From NCBI GenBank assembly GCA_030407315.1, contig JALQPE010001678.1:32449-96448 (forward strand): a stretch of 64,000 nt of DNA, written 5' to 3'. Each line of letters begins with the position of its first letter. Positions within the stretch are counted from its first letter, which is position 1. This document shows positions 38,131 to 49,183 of this stretch, piece by piece. Under the pieces are notes generated by a model that worked only from the letters and a program-made list of their open reading frames with translations, was not told where the DNA came from and ran no database searches. Origin of the DNA: Asparagopsis taxiformis (taxonomy: Eukaryota > Rhodophyta > Florideophyceae > Bonnemaisoniales > Bonnemaisoniaceae). The position numbers and the translations under genes were made by a program.

Positions 38131-39729
38131 TCAGGTGACGTTTCCAGTAGCACTTCCACCATTTGCGCAGTACTCGCTCCATACTGTTGTTGGGTTAGTC
38201 CCGTTCCCCTTTAAAATTTCAGGGGATGTCCTTGCAATCTTTTGGACCTGGGACTTGTCGTCATCCTCTGAAGCGAGTATTGATGCTGGGCGTTTCCGGG
38301 AAATGTTAACAGTTTCTGGGGGTGAATAGCTGTCCAGCTTCAGTTCCGTCCTTTTCTCAATATAGAATTGCCAGCATTGCCGAGGTGTTTTGGTGCCAAC
38401 AGCACCTGCTATAGTCGACCAAACTGAAGAAAGAGCGTTGGATTTCTGTTCATCGGTTACCTTGAATTCGCACAGCGCAAAAATCAGAGATTGCTGTTCA
38501 CTGCGGGTCCATTTCTTTGAATCGTCCCCACCTATTGTCGCTTCGGACGGTGTAGTTTCAGCAATAACGTCTTCAGATTTCTCCCCACTTATTTCTTCCA
38601 CCTGATGAATGAAGTTGTCCCTTATCGAGCGAGATTCTGTTGGTAGTCTCGCCAAATCACTCAATGCGTTCTTCTTCGTGCTCCGTTTTCGAAATTGGGC
38701 ATCCTTAGCAAGCTGCTTGAGTTTGAGCGGCATCTTGTTATCAAAATAAAAACGAACAACGTCCTCCACCGACTTGTACTCAAAGAAAGTGGCGACCTTT
38801 TTGAAGTTCTTGCCATGTATCAAAAACTTTTCCAAGAACAGCTTTCGCTCACCATGCGTCCAGGGATTGATATTACGCGCCGCATAATGCTCAGTGAGCG
38901 GATTCTCGATGAGGACACCACCCGGCGGTTTACGTTCAGAATTCTGCGTCGGAATCCCGGTAATACTTCGGCCCCAGCGCTCCAGGCCGCCGGCGGTACC
39001 GCCCGCAGCCTCAATTTCCGCAAAGATAAGATCAATCTCTCTACTGGACATGCCGCCGCCCATACCGGACGGCGCACGCGTAGCGACCAAGAGTCGGCGG
39101 TCGCGCTCCAGGCGTTTTTGTTTCTCTGTCTCCGTGTACGTAGCCTGCTGGTCGTCCATACGCTGCATCCACAGACGGCGCATCGCCGTGTAACGGCGTG
39201 ACTTTTCACGCGCATCGCGCACGCGCTCCATGATGCGCGTGGAGAGCGTACGTCGCAGCGGGATGCCCAGACGCTGCGCAGCGGATAGCGCGCTTGAAAT
39301 GTACACCTCGGGGTCCAGGGGCTCCTGTGTGTGCGAGAGATGCGCCAGAGCGCGTTGCGCGTTTGCGGCGCGATTGTGCCCGTCCTTGGAAATGGCCAGG
39401 ACGCGTGGCCAGAGATAAATGTCGTGCTCACGCCATTTGTCCTTCTGATATGAGTCGCGCAGTGCCTGTGGCATGTCCGCTAGACGGCGACCGAAACGGT
39501 CTGGCTGCAACGCAGCTCGCTCTGTTTTCAGCGCGTTTTCAACGATTTCAATGGATTTGGTTATGGCCTGGTGCTGCTCCTGCAACTGTTCAGCGGTTAG
39601 CGACTCTGCTGTGTGTGCAGGGGGCGATACAATTTGTCAGTTTGAGACGGAAGGGTGGAAAAGGTTTGCAGAATTTTGGCGCGACATACCGTCCAGCTGC
39701 ATGTCTAATGTGCTGTGCTGCTGCGGCAT
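38131..39729 (-). CDS. SANT-domain protein, NCoR/SNT1-like corepressor subunit, two exons
   Basis: Model: complement of 39729-39690 joined to 39608-38131, 505 residues. Exon 1 encodes MPQQHSTLDMQLD; the intron of 81 nt has a GTATGT donor and a CACACAG acceptor, and phase is kept. The centre carries a canonical SANT domain (NPWTHGERKLFLEKFLIHGKNF with KKVATFFEYKSVEDVVRFYF) of the SMRT/NCoR/Snt1 SANT1 type, preceded by a long basic coiled-coil helix. A second Myb/SANT-like segment lies near residue 400 (WTRSEQQSLIFALCEF, SVWSTIAGAVGTKTPRQCWQFY). This order, SANT1 then SANT2, matches corepressors that activate class I histone deacetylases in the nucleus. The C-terminus is disordered. Divergent from glucosidase II beta, 276 bases apart. 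Confidence 0.75.
39609..39689 (-). other. Spliceosomal intron of the SANT-domain gene
   Basis: 81 bases with a GTATGT donor and AG acceptor after a pyrimidine-rich CCCCTGCACAC stretch. Removing it joins a 40-nt first exon with its own ATG in a phase-1 junction (G + CA = Ala). Without it the long frame lacks an ATG near its conserved N-terminus. Confidence 0.7.
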
Positions 39730-40005
39730 AGTATTCATAGGCGAGACTCTGGTAGAAGAGGTGGAAACGAGTGATGATTGCAGGGCGAGAAAATTGCGTC
39801 AAGTGCAAGTCGATGCATCAAAAGAGATACAAGTAGAACAAATCGCACGAGTACAACTTAGTGTTGTTTAGTAGTTGTGTTGACATGATGAAATATCAAA
39901 TGACGGCAGCAGTCGACACAAATTTAAATCCATTTCTCAAAATAAATGTGCGATGAGCCACCCTTGACGATTGCAATCTTGACTCGCCTCGGGTGCGGCT
40001 GCGCG

Positions 40006-41652
40006 ATGACGAAACTCAAGGTCCTGTCCGTCACGCTGTTGCTCCTGCTGCACCACATCGATGCGTTGCGTGGTGCATCGGGCGAGCAAGCATCGAGGCT
40101 TGCGTCGGGACTGCATTGTGTGCTTCGCGATGCACCGTCCTCATCGCCAAGTGTCATTTCTGCATCGCGCATCAATGACAACTACTGTGATTGCATAGAC
40201 GGCAGCGATGAACCGGGCACATCTGCATGTCCGAATGGCACGTTCCATTGCGAGAATCGATCGGCGCGTCCGCAGACCATTCCATCGTCGCGTGTGGATG
40301 ACGGCGTTTGCGACTGTTGCGACGGCTCGGATGAATCGCTACATATCTGCCCGGACACGTGCGAAACCTTTGCGCGTCAAGAGGAGCTTGTGGCACGACA
40401 GGCAGCCGCTTCGATTATGAAGGGTGTTGCCAGTCGCAAACAGTACGTTGCAGAGGCAATGAAAAACATGAAGGATGATGATAACCAATTGGCTAAACTG
40501 CAAAGAGAGCTGCAGGACGTTGAGAAGCGCATTGCGCAGAGCAAGCGTGTTGTGAGTAGTTTGGAAAAGTGGAAACGTCTTCACGAGCAGAGTGCCAAAC
40601 AGGTGACGGCTGATGCTGGGAAACAGGATGGCTCTTCACCTGCTACTGGAAGTGATCATCGGAGCGATTTCAATGATGACGATGGTGATGTGGATTTAGA
40701 TGAATTTGACGATGAGGATGGCGACATTTACGAAGATGATGATATTGATGAGGGAGAGGAGAATGATGATGATTATGATGCATCCGCATCGGAAGCTAAT
40801 GAAGCGGATCAAGAGTCGACGCACGAGTCTGCTGAAAATAATGAGAAAGAAGAAACGGTTGCTGAGACAAAGACGGCAACGGACATCATTGATACAGAAA
40901 GCGATGTGAGGGAGACGGATGATGGCGACAACACTGCTTCAAATTCAGATATGTTAGACACTGTTGCCCCTTCAGCGGAAATAGATGAGGAAACGGTCGA
41001 CGTGGACGTAATCTGTGCACAAATCGCCAACGCAAGTCCAAACGCACTCGTACAGCAATTTGCGTACATCAAAGCGTTGATCATGTCGAAATTGATGCGC
41101 GCACTACCACAGCTATCCTTCCTATCGAAGGAGACGGTGCCGGACGACATTGGGGAATGCGTGAACCGTGCAAACGGATCGAAACGAGATCTGGAGTCGA
41201 AGAAGCGCGAGATTGAATCCCAAATACGAAAGATCGAAGAACGAAAAGCAATCAACTATGGACCGGATCATGCGTTGCGCAAACTGCACGGCAACTGTAT
41301 ACGAAAGAAAGTTACACAATACGAGTTTGAACTATGTCCATTCGATATTGTGAAACAATACGAAAACGGCGCCTCTATCGCCACATTGGGACGGTTCTCA
41401 GGGTGGGACGACAATGCAGCGGAATCGAGAATGATCTACTCCAATGGCGACCACTGCTGGAACGGACCGTCGCGAAGCATCAGCGTCGATCTATCGTGCG
41501 GCGAGACGGAAGAAATCATTTCGGTTGACGAGCCGAATCGTTGCACGTACACCATGAAACTGAAAACGCCAGGGGTATGCGAGAAGAAAGCAGCCGAGGC
41601 GATCCTGGCTCGCTTTGATCAGCACGAGAATAGTTCAAAGGACGAATTGTAA
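40006..41652 (+). CDS. PRKCSH: Glucosidase II beta subunit (PRKCSH/GTB1-like), ER
   Basis: 548 residues from ATG 40006, chosen because MTKLKVLSVTLLLLLHHIDALRG (in parts MTKLK and VLSVTLLLLLHH) is a signal peptide; a frame-compatible ATG at 39946 lacks one. Two LDL-receptor-A-like modules follow (YCDCIDGSDEPGTSAC and VCDCCDGSDESLHIC) within the GII-beta N-terminal domain. Next come a coiled coil, ~130 residues of Asp/Glu-rich sequence, and the C-terminal MRH lectin domain (GRFSGWDD, HCWNGPSRSISVDLSCG, EPNRCTY). It ends in KDEL, the ER retrieval signal. The subunit retains and activates the glucosidase II alpha chain, which trims the inner glucoses of N-glycans. Single exon. Confidence 0.93.
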   Translation: MTKLKVLSVTLLLLLHHIDALRGASGEQASRLASGLHCVLRDAPSSSPSVISASRINDNYCDCIDGSDEPGTSACPNGTFHCENRSARPQTIPSSRVDDGVCDCCDGSDESLHICPDTCETFARQEELVARQAAASIMKGVASRKQYVAEAMKNMKDDDNQLAKLQRELQDVEKRIAQSKRVVSSLEKWKRLHEQSAKQVTADAGKQDGSSPATGSDHRSDFNDDDGDVDLDEFDDEDGDIYEDDDIDEGEENDDDYDASASEANEADQESTHESAENNEKEETVAETKTATDIIDTESDVRETDDGDNTASNSDMLDTVAPSAEIDEETVDVDVICAQIANASPNALVQQFAYIKALIMSKLMRALPQLSFLSKETVPDDIGECVNRANGSKRDLESKKREIESQIRKIEERKAINYGPDHALRKLHGNCIRKKVTQYEFELCPFDIVKQYENGASIATLGRFSGWDDNAAESRMIYSNGDHCWNGPSRSISVDLSCGETEEIISVDEPNRCTYTMKLKTPGVCEKKAAEAILARFDQHENSSKDEL

Positions 41653-41738
41653 AAACTTACTCATCTTGTAAATGCGCAAATAACATGTACATTTTACAGC
41701 TGCTTAACATGCTCTCAATACCACAACTGCGCTGCGCA

Positions 41739-41933
41739 CTACGACTGAGGATGCTTCTCCTCGGCTGCGGAGATGTCGGGCAACGACGGCGCAGGTTGCG
41801 AAGGCGCGCGACGATGACGCGTGTTTACAAATACATTACCAGCAATGCCCGCGAGTGCCAGCACGGTCACGCCGGCAGACAGCAGTGAAAACGCCTTGAA
41901 ACCGTTGTTGAACAGCGAGGAAGCGACGCTCAT
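41739..41933 (-). CDS. Small single-pass membrane protein (64 residues), possibly COX14-like
   Basis: ATG 41933 opens a 64-residue frame: a short polar head (MSVASSLFNNGFKAFS), one hydrophobic segment of ~20 residues (LLSAGVTVLALAGIAGNVFV) and a basic then polar tail. The G[FY]K.FS pattern just before the membrane segment, and the size, recall the mitochondrial COX14 assembly factor. The similarity is short and I rate it as a suggestion only. Its 3' end is 86 bases from that of glucosidase II beta, convergent, a spacing like other real gene pairs here. Confidence 0.45.
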   Translation of the reverse strand: MSVASSLFNNGFKAFSLLSAGVTVLALAGIAGNVFVNTRHRRAPSQPAPSLPDISAAEEKHPQS

Positions 41934-43295
41934 GACGACGAATATGGCAGTGTGACAAGAGTGTGAACCCAATTTGTGCACAATGCGCGTAGTGATGATG
42001 ACACCGGTTGATCGGCCAGGTGCAGTCCGTTTTGTTGTGCAGCGACGGGGCAAGGTATGACCCGCGGTCCAGCGGTGCGCAGCGTCGGTCCAGCGCGCTT
42101 TTTTCGGTTGGTGCTGTCGTGCCGTCCACGTGTAATGACGATGCACATGTCAGGTGACAAATGTTTTATTTTAAAAAATGAGGTGGATGAATTGCTGGTG
42201 CAATTGCCTCGTTGACGGCAATAGACGATTTCTGAAGTTCCCATATGGGAATTGCATGGTAAATTTTGTGAACAGTTTTGCTGAGCGGGCGGTGCTGGCA
42301 CGAAGCCTGTTTTCATCATACGGAAATCTGGGGAACGGCAATAGGCTCTTACAGTTCAAACGTTGAAATGTGAAAGTATACCTGATGTTCGAAAAATTTA
42401 GAGAAGTAGCGTGACAGAATTTCACCGTAACGCGTTGAGAGTAAAGGCAGATATCCGGCGATCTCGGAGCTGAAATTAGCTGAGCCACTCGAAATTTCAC
42501 ATATCTCTGGGGCTGGTTACGATTGACGAATTCTTGCGATTGGCTGCCTAAGCCAAACAACCGCAACCTCTCCGCATTTGACTGATCAGTCAAAGCGAGA
42601 TACGAGGCCTCCAAACTATGAAAGGACCTTGAAAAGTGCTGGTGAGTTCAAAATCTACGAATACGCATCATTCTATGACGCACATTTCCTTGGTCTACGG
42701 AACACGGACTTGTACGTCATAGAATCATGCAAGTGAAGGGCGTTCGATATGTATATTCCGGAGGGCAGCAGTCAATCATCGGTTGAACACGAGCAACGCT
42801 CAATAGAACTATGTCAGAGCTAATAGAAGGGGTGTTATTCAAGTTGCGAGTCACATTTCAGCTCTTCGGTGACTGAGCAACAAAAGCTGCCTGAATTTGC
42901 TCCAAGGGGGCGCAAAAGAGCAAGCGGCTCATCTGCAGCATACAAAACAATCTCAACGGAGAGATATGCAGCCAACAGAGCTTTGCAATGAAATTCAAGG
43001 TGTGTTACTAAACGATGAAATCAACATGTACAGGAAGGAAGGTGTCAAACTACCAAGCCGGAAAAATTACAAGGAGAGAGACTAATCAGCAAGATACACC
43101 ATTAATGGGTACCTAGCTGGAAAGGATGACTGATACAAGTTTCATAAGAACTGATATTGCAGTGCACTGTACATCAGATCATGATCCTGTGGGAACTAGA
43201 AAGGAGAAGGGCATAGATGATGAATATGAATCGCTAAGAATGGCATAGCGGGTACGAGAGGAAGTATATAAGAGAGGAATAGACGTACGTCGATA
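41934..43295. other. Intergenic / Harbinger 5' flank
   Basis: About 1.36 kb without a recognisable gene. It includes an 11-bp inverted repeat (ATTCTATGACG at 42670-42680, its complement at 42715-42725). From roughly 42,600 onward the sequence probably belongs to the 5' end of the Harbinger-type transposon, but I could not define a terminal repeat. A second Harbinger protein (Myb-like) was not found. Confidence 0.4.
43264..43272 (+). promoter_or_regulatory. TATA-like element before the Harbinger frame
   Basis: GTATATAAG lies 24 bases before the first ATG of the transposase frame. This is close for a promoter with a 5' leader, so the true start may be a downstream ATG (43339). Motif seen; function inferred. 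Confidence 0.35.
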
Positions 43296-44373
43296 ATGTT
43301 GTGTGAACCTTGTAATCAAATTTTCCATTGGGTAGGCATGCATCGGGTACGAACACAGAGGCAACATACCATCAAACGGTCATTGAGAAGGGTGGCTATT
43401 GGGTTATTAGGGATAATTTGGAGCAGCAACATGAATGATCAACTCCGAGTTGCAATGTTTCTCCAAGAGGTTTCACAGGAGTATGGGGACTATATGTTAC
43501 GAAAAGAGCGTAAATCGATGATATATTCGTATACTTTCGATCTAGCAGCACTGGACGACTTTGAGTGTTTTAGGAGGTTCCGATTCGGAAAGAACTAGCT
43601 TAACATGATCTTGGATGAGATCGAATGGAGCGGGATTTGGCTTACAATAGAAAATGGGGGTAATAAGGTTACTGGAACAGAAGCGCTCTGCGTAGTCATT
43701 CGAAGACTTACATCACCGTCAATCTGGAGAGATCTAGAGAAGGAATTCTTCAGATCAAGTACTGCTCTATGCGAGATATTCTACTACGCTCTGGAAATGT
43801 TCCACGCACAACTTAACTATCTGGTGACCGAATTTCATTCATCGTTCATCCACGAAAGGGCAAGCCTGTATGCTTCGAAAGTCTTTGAAAGTGGCGCCCC
43901 ACTCGATAGTTGCATTGGTTTTATCGACGGAACTAACATATACATATCCAAACCAAAGGGTATCATGCAGAGAGCTACATATAATGGGCACAAAAGACGG
44001 AACTGCATGAAATTCCAAGCGTTGACCCTTCCTGATGGCCTTCTTTTCAATGTATACGGTCCAGTTGAAGGACGTCGGCATGATCTTACGCTATTTCGCA
44101 ACTCCGGAATTGAACTGAGCCTACAGAATTCTCTTCACATAGAAGGGAGACAATATTATGTTTATGCAGATTCTGCTTACGTGCTGAGGCCGTACATGAT
44201 GGTAGGGTTTCGAGGAGCTAATATGTCAGAACAGGAAGTTATGTTCAATCGGAGGATGTCCTCAGCACGAATTACTGTAGAATGGGCATTTCATGAAGTG
44301 AAGAAATACTTTTCGCACGTCGACTTTCCACGGAAGATGAGAGTGGCGAAATCTCCGGTAGCTCTATGGTATT
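43296..44373 (+). pseudogene. Harbinger/PIF-type (DDE_Tnp_4) transposase, with a stop and cut by a retrotransposon
   Basis: One frame runs from ATG 43296 to 44373, interrupted by a single TAG at 43596-43598 between FRRFRFGKN and LNMILDEIEW; the latter continues the helical N-terminal region in the same frame. The DDE domain is recognisable: CIGFIDGTNIYISKP (first Asp), YNGHKRRNCMKFQALTLPDGL, GPVEGRRHDLTLFRNSG (second Asp), YYVYADSAYVLRPYMM, and RITVEWAFHEVKKYF (Glu). The frame then stops within three codons because the LTR of chromovirus copy A begins at 44374, removing the usual C-terminal helix. The copy is therefore doubly inactive. Confidence 0.78.
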
Positions 44374-45032
44374 TGTAGTATACGTGGCAATTCCGAAATT
44401 GCAAATATTTACGTTTTCCGCGGAATTCGAATTTCGGCGGACACGACCGATGACAGCAATGCTCGTGCATTGCTGGCGCATGCGCGCGCGCAACCGGCAC
44501 ACGTGTGCAACGAACGTACTGGCAACGGCCAACGGACCAACGGGTCCCTACGTGTGACCCACAAGGTCCTTTCCCATTCGGGGACGTTACGAGCAGTGTT
44601 TACACTGTAAAGCGATGCCATCGTGGCCATATAGGTATTGGCATCGTGCCGGGAGGGAAAGGGGACAATTCAACGATCGAGCAACGGCTCTAGTCTACGA
44701 CTGACTTCTACGTTTTACGTTTACGTTTTGCCTAACGAGGCTTCGTCTCCGTCGAGCTGCGTACTCCCTACCCATCGCCGCACGTAAGGCTGATTGCGTG
44801 TAGTGCCTCCGGGCTTGGTTGAGAGCGCCTCCGGTGACGTACCACCTCGTTTGCTAACGTAATCCTCGCGTGGATTGTTGCGTCGTGACGCTCGTGTCTA
44901 CTCGCTAACCACTCTACCTTCTACCGTTCTAACAATACAGTCAAACACCAGCGGGTGGACTGCTCGTTTCGTTTCGTAAGGACAGCGTGTCCGTAGCTCG
45001 TACCAGCTATCTAGAACTAACGTTGTTCCACA
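44374..45032 (+). repeat. 5' LTR of copy A
   Basis: 659 bases beginning TGTAGTATACGTGGCAA and ending GTTCCACA. The same sequence is found inverted at 63332-63986 and, with differences, at 52903-53585. TG...CA ends agree with LTR convention. The terminal inverted dinucleotide pattern and the following TGG mark the boundaries. Confidence 0.85.
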
Positions 45033-45033
45033 C

Positions 45034-45049
45034 TGGTCTCTCGACCTAG
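45034..45049 (+). other. Candidate primer-binding site, copy A
   Basis: One base after the LTR end comes TGGTCTCTCGACCTAG, starting with TGG as expected for pairing with a tRNA 3' CCA end. It implies a tRNA whose 3' end reads CTAGGTCGAGAGACCA; I cannot name that tRNA from this window. The same sequence follows the 5' LTR of copy B. Confidence 0.5.
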
Positions 45050-45131
45050 AAGTTGCTACGAGCATAACGACAACCAACGAGGTTGAGCTCTTTTACGTTA
45101 ACGAAAAGCTACGTGCTACAGACGACGGTCT

Positions 45132-46565
45132 ATGAATTACGCTGTGTCGAATTCCAGCGCGTCGCCCAGGCAACCGTTGCCAACGTCAGCGGACGCCGAA
45201 GCCGACGTGGCCTTGTCAGCAGAAGCGATCTTCGCGACTGATCGATCTATCCCGCCGGATATCGAGGCGATCGGCCAGCTACCACGTACGGTAAGCCCGT
45301 TTGAGTCCGTGAGTATGGACCCCGCAACGCGCGGTCAGCTCAACGAAGGGAACGTGACTCCCACCGCACTACGCGTAGTGTACGAAGACCTTCGAGGTCA
45401 CATCGAAAGGGCGAGCGACGCGGCCGTCGACGAAGCCGTAAGGCAGAGACTCGGAGTCTCGGAGCGCGAAGCTCGTGCGTTACGTGAACGCTCAGCGACC
45501 CTCGAACGGGAAAACGAAGATTTACGAAACCGCCTCTCCGCCGTGGAGGGAAGACTCGACTCGTTTGTCGTAGTATTCAACGAAATCGTCGCCGGACGTT
45601 CCGCTCCGCCGAGCGGAAGCGATCCGAATTACGAAGAAGGCTCGCGCGCCTATAACTCGCAATCCTCCCCGGCCGTTCCGGGAGGATACCCACCAACACC
45701 CGGTCCGACGACCCCGACAACGTACGGAAGGGGGGCGACAGTGCAACGAGCCATCGCCAACCCCAACGAGACGCCACGAAGGCAATTACGTTTTAACGAT
45801 ACGCCAGACCACGCGCGGTCGGCGGACGCAGCACGAGCTGCGCAATTCGATACGAGAGCTCCCCCGCCACGTGAGACGTACATTCCGTGGCTGGGAACGT
45901 TCGGCACGACGGACACGCGAGTCCACGAAAACGAACGTGCCGACGCGGTACGCTTACCAGGGAACGCCCTCGGACCCGTTTGCCACGCGTTGGCAGAGCA
46001 CACGACAATGCTCGACGCATTTGCGAACGTGGTGTCGTACCGCATGTACCGACTTAACGATGTACGTGAACATCTCTACGTGAACGAGAGTCAAAGCGTA
46101 CATAAGCTCAAACGTGAGCTGGAGGGACTTTTCCCTACGTTAAAGCCGTTCTCCGGCCGGAATCCGATTACGTTGCTCGGATTCCTCGCCCAAATACGTG
46201 ATGGGTTCAGCACACTCGGAGTGTGCGAGGGAGTGGCAGTACGTGCGCTGCACTTCTTCCTCGAAGGGGACGCCCGACGGTTCTACGATTCCCAGTGTAC
46301 GACTGGCGTGATCACGACTGATCCGACGAAGAGGTTCTCGTGGCCTCACGTAATCAACGCGTTGATTAAACGATACCTGCAAGACGACGTGCTGCAGGAG
46401 GCCTACGAAAAGGTCACGATGATCACGCAGAGTCCTAATGAGGACGAGAATCAGTACGCTGATAGACTCGACACCGCCACGCGGGCGTGCAACTACGTGT
46501 TACGGATCGACTCCTCGTTCACCACTACGTACGTGGTGTGCTGCCCTCGACGCGGGCAGCCGTGA
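45132..46565 (+). pseudogene. gag: gag (matrix/capsid region), copy A
   Basis: Frame from ATG 45132. It contains a coiled coil (VSEREARALRERSATLERENEDL), a Pro/Gly-rich linker and a retrotransposon capsid domain (LKPFSGRNPITLLGFLAQIRDGF, ALHFFLEGDARRFYDSQ, VINALIKRYLQDDVLQEAYEKV, QSPNEDENQYADRLDTATRAC). The frame breaks near 46500, where this copy has TT before ACG and copy B has TTT; after that the product to 46565 is out of register. The gag product would continue to the zinc knuckle. Confidence 0.8.
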
Positions 46566-47537
46566 CGGAACGACTCCGGTCACTCCCCGAACGAGAGAGG
46601 AACGACCTCACCGTTGTGAGACGACTGGCGACGGCCGAAGGAACGACCTTCCGTGCACGTACGGCAGCTGTCGCGTCAGCCGCGAAACCGAAAGTGCGGT
46701 TTCCGGTGAAGCCTACGTTGGCTATTTCCGACCACGAGTCGAGGAAGTTCGCGGACTACGGTGAGTCCGCGTACTTACGTAATGAACGGGCTAGCGAGCC
46801 CAGTTACCACGATGGTAACCCGAACATCCCCACGAGGGACGATGACGACGTATCGCTCGCTGCGGCTCACGTTGCCGAGAATTTGGAGGCGATCCTCTTC
46901 ACGAACGGGCCGCCGCCCAACGATACGAAAACGGCGAAACGAAAAGCCGGACGAGCTCGAAGCTCGATTGAACCGTCCATGCGAGGACGTGCCGAAGCTC
47001 ATGAGCGAGCAGACGCAATTGGCGCACTCCGTAATCCCGAATGATTACTGGACGCTGTCGTGTTGGTCATGCCGCGAAGATGGCCACTCGACGTTTACGT
47101 GTCCGCGTCTGACGCCAGATCAACGGATCTTTTTCGCGTACAAGTACTACCTCTTCCACGTGAAGAGCAACCCACGTCAGGCTGAGTACTTCCGCCAACG
47201 AATGGCCAAACGTAACCAGGAACGACCTGATGAGCGAGGGAACGTGACCCCGCGGAGGTACGGCACGCCGCCTACGATACTCCGAAACCCCAATCGTGAC
47301 GGGGGAAGGCCCTTCGACAGGCGCCGCGGCGACTTTCGTAATGACCGACGTGACCCCCGCCCGTTGGCGAACGAACGAAATGGCCAGCGTAATGGCCGCA
47401 GCGGAGTCTACGTGACGACCTCCGCTGACGAAACACCACTCGAGGTGGAAACGAGTCACGATGACGAACGAGCTTCGTGGGCTCACGACGACGACGTGTC
47501 GAACGGCCCCGCGCCGGAAAACGACCAGGCGATGTAG
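46487..47537 (+). pseudogene. gag: gag C-terminal / nucleocapsid region with CCHC knuckle, copy A
   Basis: The correct register moves between two frames (46487-~46800, then to 47537) because of one-base differences from copy B around 46805 and 46942. A single CCHC knuckle, CWSCREDGHSTFTC, lies at about 47059-47100, followed by a basic Arg/Asn-rich tail. The knuckle would bind genomic RNA for packaging in virus-like particles. Confidence 0.75.
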
Positions 47538-49183
47538 GTCACGAGCCACCCACATCGCCTGAACCCTTACGTGAAAGGGGGACGACCGACGTCGATGATT
47601 GGTCCTCCGCAGGCTCACCGATGAACGAGAGTTACGTAAAGCTCACGGCCGCGAAGGCCAACTCGAGTCACACGACACCCGACGTGGGGGAAGAAACGAA
47701 GTCCGACGGGACAAACGAACCTCACACGAAGAGGAAGCCTCGCAGACGAGCGAGACGCGCTACCCGGAAGCACGACGCTTCCGAGCGCGAGAAAGCCAAG
47801 CACGCGGCTTATACGAAGCGTTTCGACGCAAAAGAAGCCATACGGGCTCACACGATGAAGCGACGAACCGCTAGCGAAGACGTAGACCGCGCGCCGGTCA
47901 GGACCGAACCGTTGGTCCTCGACGGGCATACGTGCCTACTTGCGTCGAAGCATTATATCGTATCCGGAACGATCGGACTAGACCTCAACGTGATGAGGGC
48001 GATTACCATCGCGATGGATACGTGCAGCGGCTACAACTTGATACGAACAAGTTTACTACCCTACGACTGGGTCGACCGCTGTCTACGTGACGAAGAGCTA
48101 CCGAAGCTCGGAGACGCCAACAGGCGACGTTTGCCTATCGAAGGCGCCATCCTGCTTCGCGTCAGGCTGGGGAACTCGCTGTTCCGCGTAAAATTCTTCG
48201 TAGCCAACACGCTGGCTGTTCCCGTTATAATGGGCACGTCGTTCATGTCGAAGCATGTCGATGCTATACGCTGTCGAGCGCAGACAATCGACCTCCACCG
48301 GGGGGATACGATACCCATTATCGCGGAGGGCGATACGAAGACTCCGTACGAGGAGGGGGAAGAGACGAATCCAAACGTGGAGCCCCCGAAACGCCGCGAG
48401 CGTAACGCGGCCTCGAATAGGCCGAGCCGAACGTTCTCGGTTCGCCTGACGAAGTACACGCGTGTACCGGCGATGTCGCAACGGACCGTCAACGTGACGA
48501 CGGATGCGACCGGACTCGTGTTCCTCGAACCGAAAGCGTCGGTGCAATTCCGGCATGGGCTGCGCATAGCCAACGGAGTGGTCGACGTAGGACCCAGAGA
48601 GACGTTCTCTATTATCGTATCTAACTTCACGAAGAAGGACCGCGAGCTGCCGAAAGGCGCGACGATTGCGTACGCGGTACGCTCCCCGTTGGGAATCGTC
48701 CCACTCAAGCGTGAGGGCGGCGAAGCCCTCGCGAAGGTTTTGAACCTACCGCTAGTCGACGCGACGACGCGGACGAGCACGAACGGGTTGGGCGACGAAA
48801 CGCCAGACCCGTTGGTCAACGAAAAGGGGAACGACCCCGCCACGGATTGGCAGTCGACAATCGATTTGTCGCACCTCGACGACGAGGATTTACGAAAGCG
48901 CATCAACGAGATGCTAGCCACACATTCGTCAATGTGGACGAGCGGACGCCTCGGCGAAATCAATGCTACGGAGCATCGAATCGAACTCGAACCAGGCACG
49001 AGGCCCATACGTTCAATGCCCTATCGTCAGGGTCCGGCTCTACGTACGATAGCCGAGGAGCAGATCACGAAGATGCTCAACGAAGGGGTATCGAACCCGC
49101 GTCCAGCGAATGGGCGTCACCAATCGTGTTGGTGCCGAAGAAGGACGGATCCTTACGTTTCTGTGTCGATTACAGACGTTTGA
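47477..49183 (+). pseudogene. pol: pol N-terminal part (aspartic protease and linker), copy A
   Basis: Contains a basic Lys/Arg-rich region and then a retropepsin-like segment: ITIAMDTCSGYNLIRTSLLP at about 48004-48060, with PVIMGTSFMSKHVDAI (the flap-to-end region) downstream. The active triad reads Asp-Thr-Cys followed by SG, not the usual D-T/S-G. A linker ending [16 protein letters not shown] leads to the RT start. The frame is lost near 49089, where a T is missing relative to copy B. Confidence 0.75.

Noticed and set aside
48061..49008. Long minus-strand open frame (315 codons) opposite the copy A protease/RT linker, and similar frames at 51667-52269 and in copy B
   Set aside because: They mirror the pol frame in CpG-rich sequence with few stop codons, and the translations are Arg/Ser-rich with no domain.
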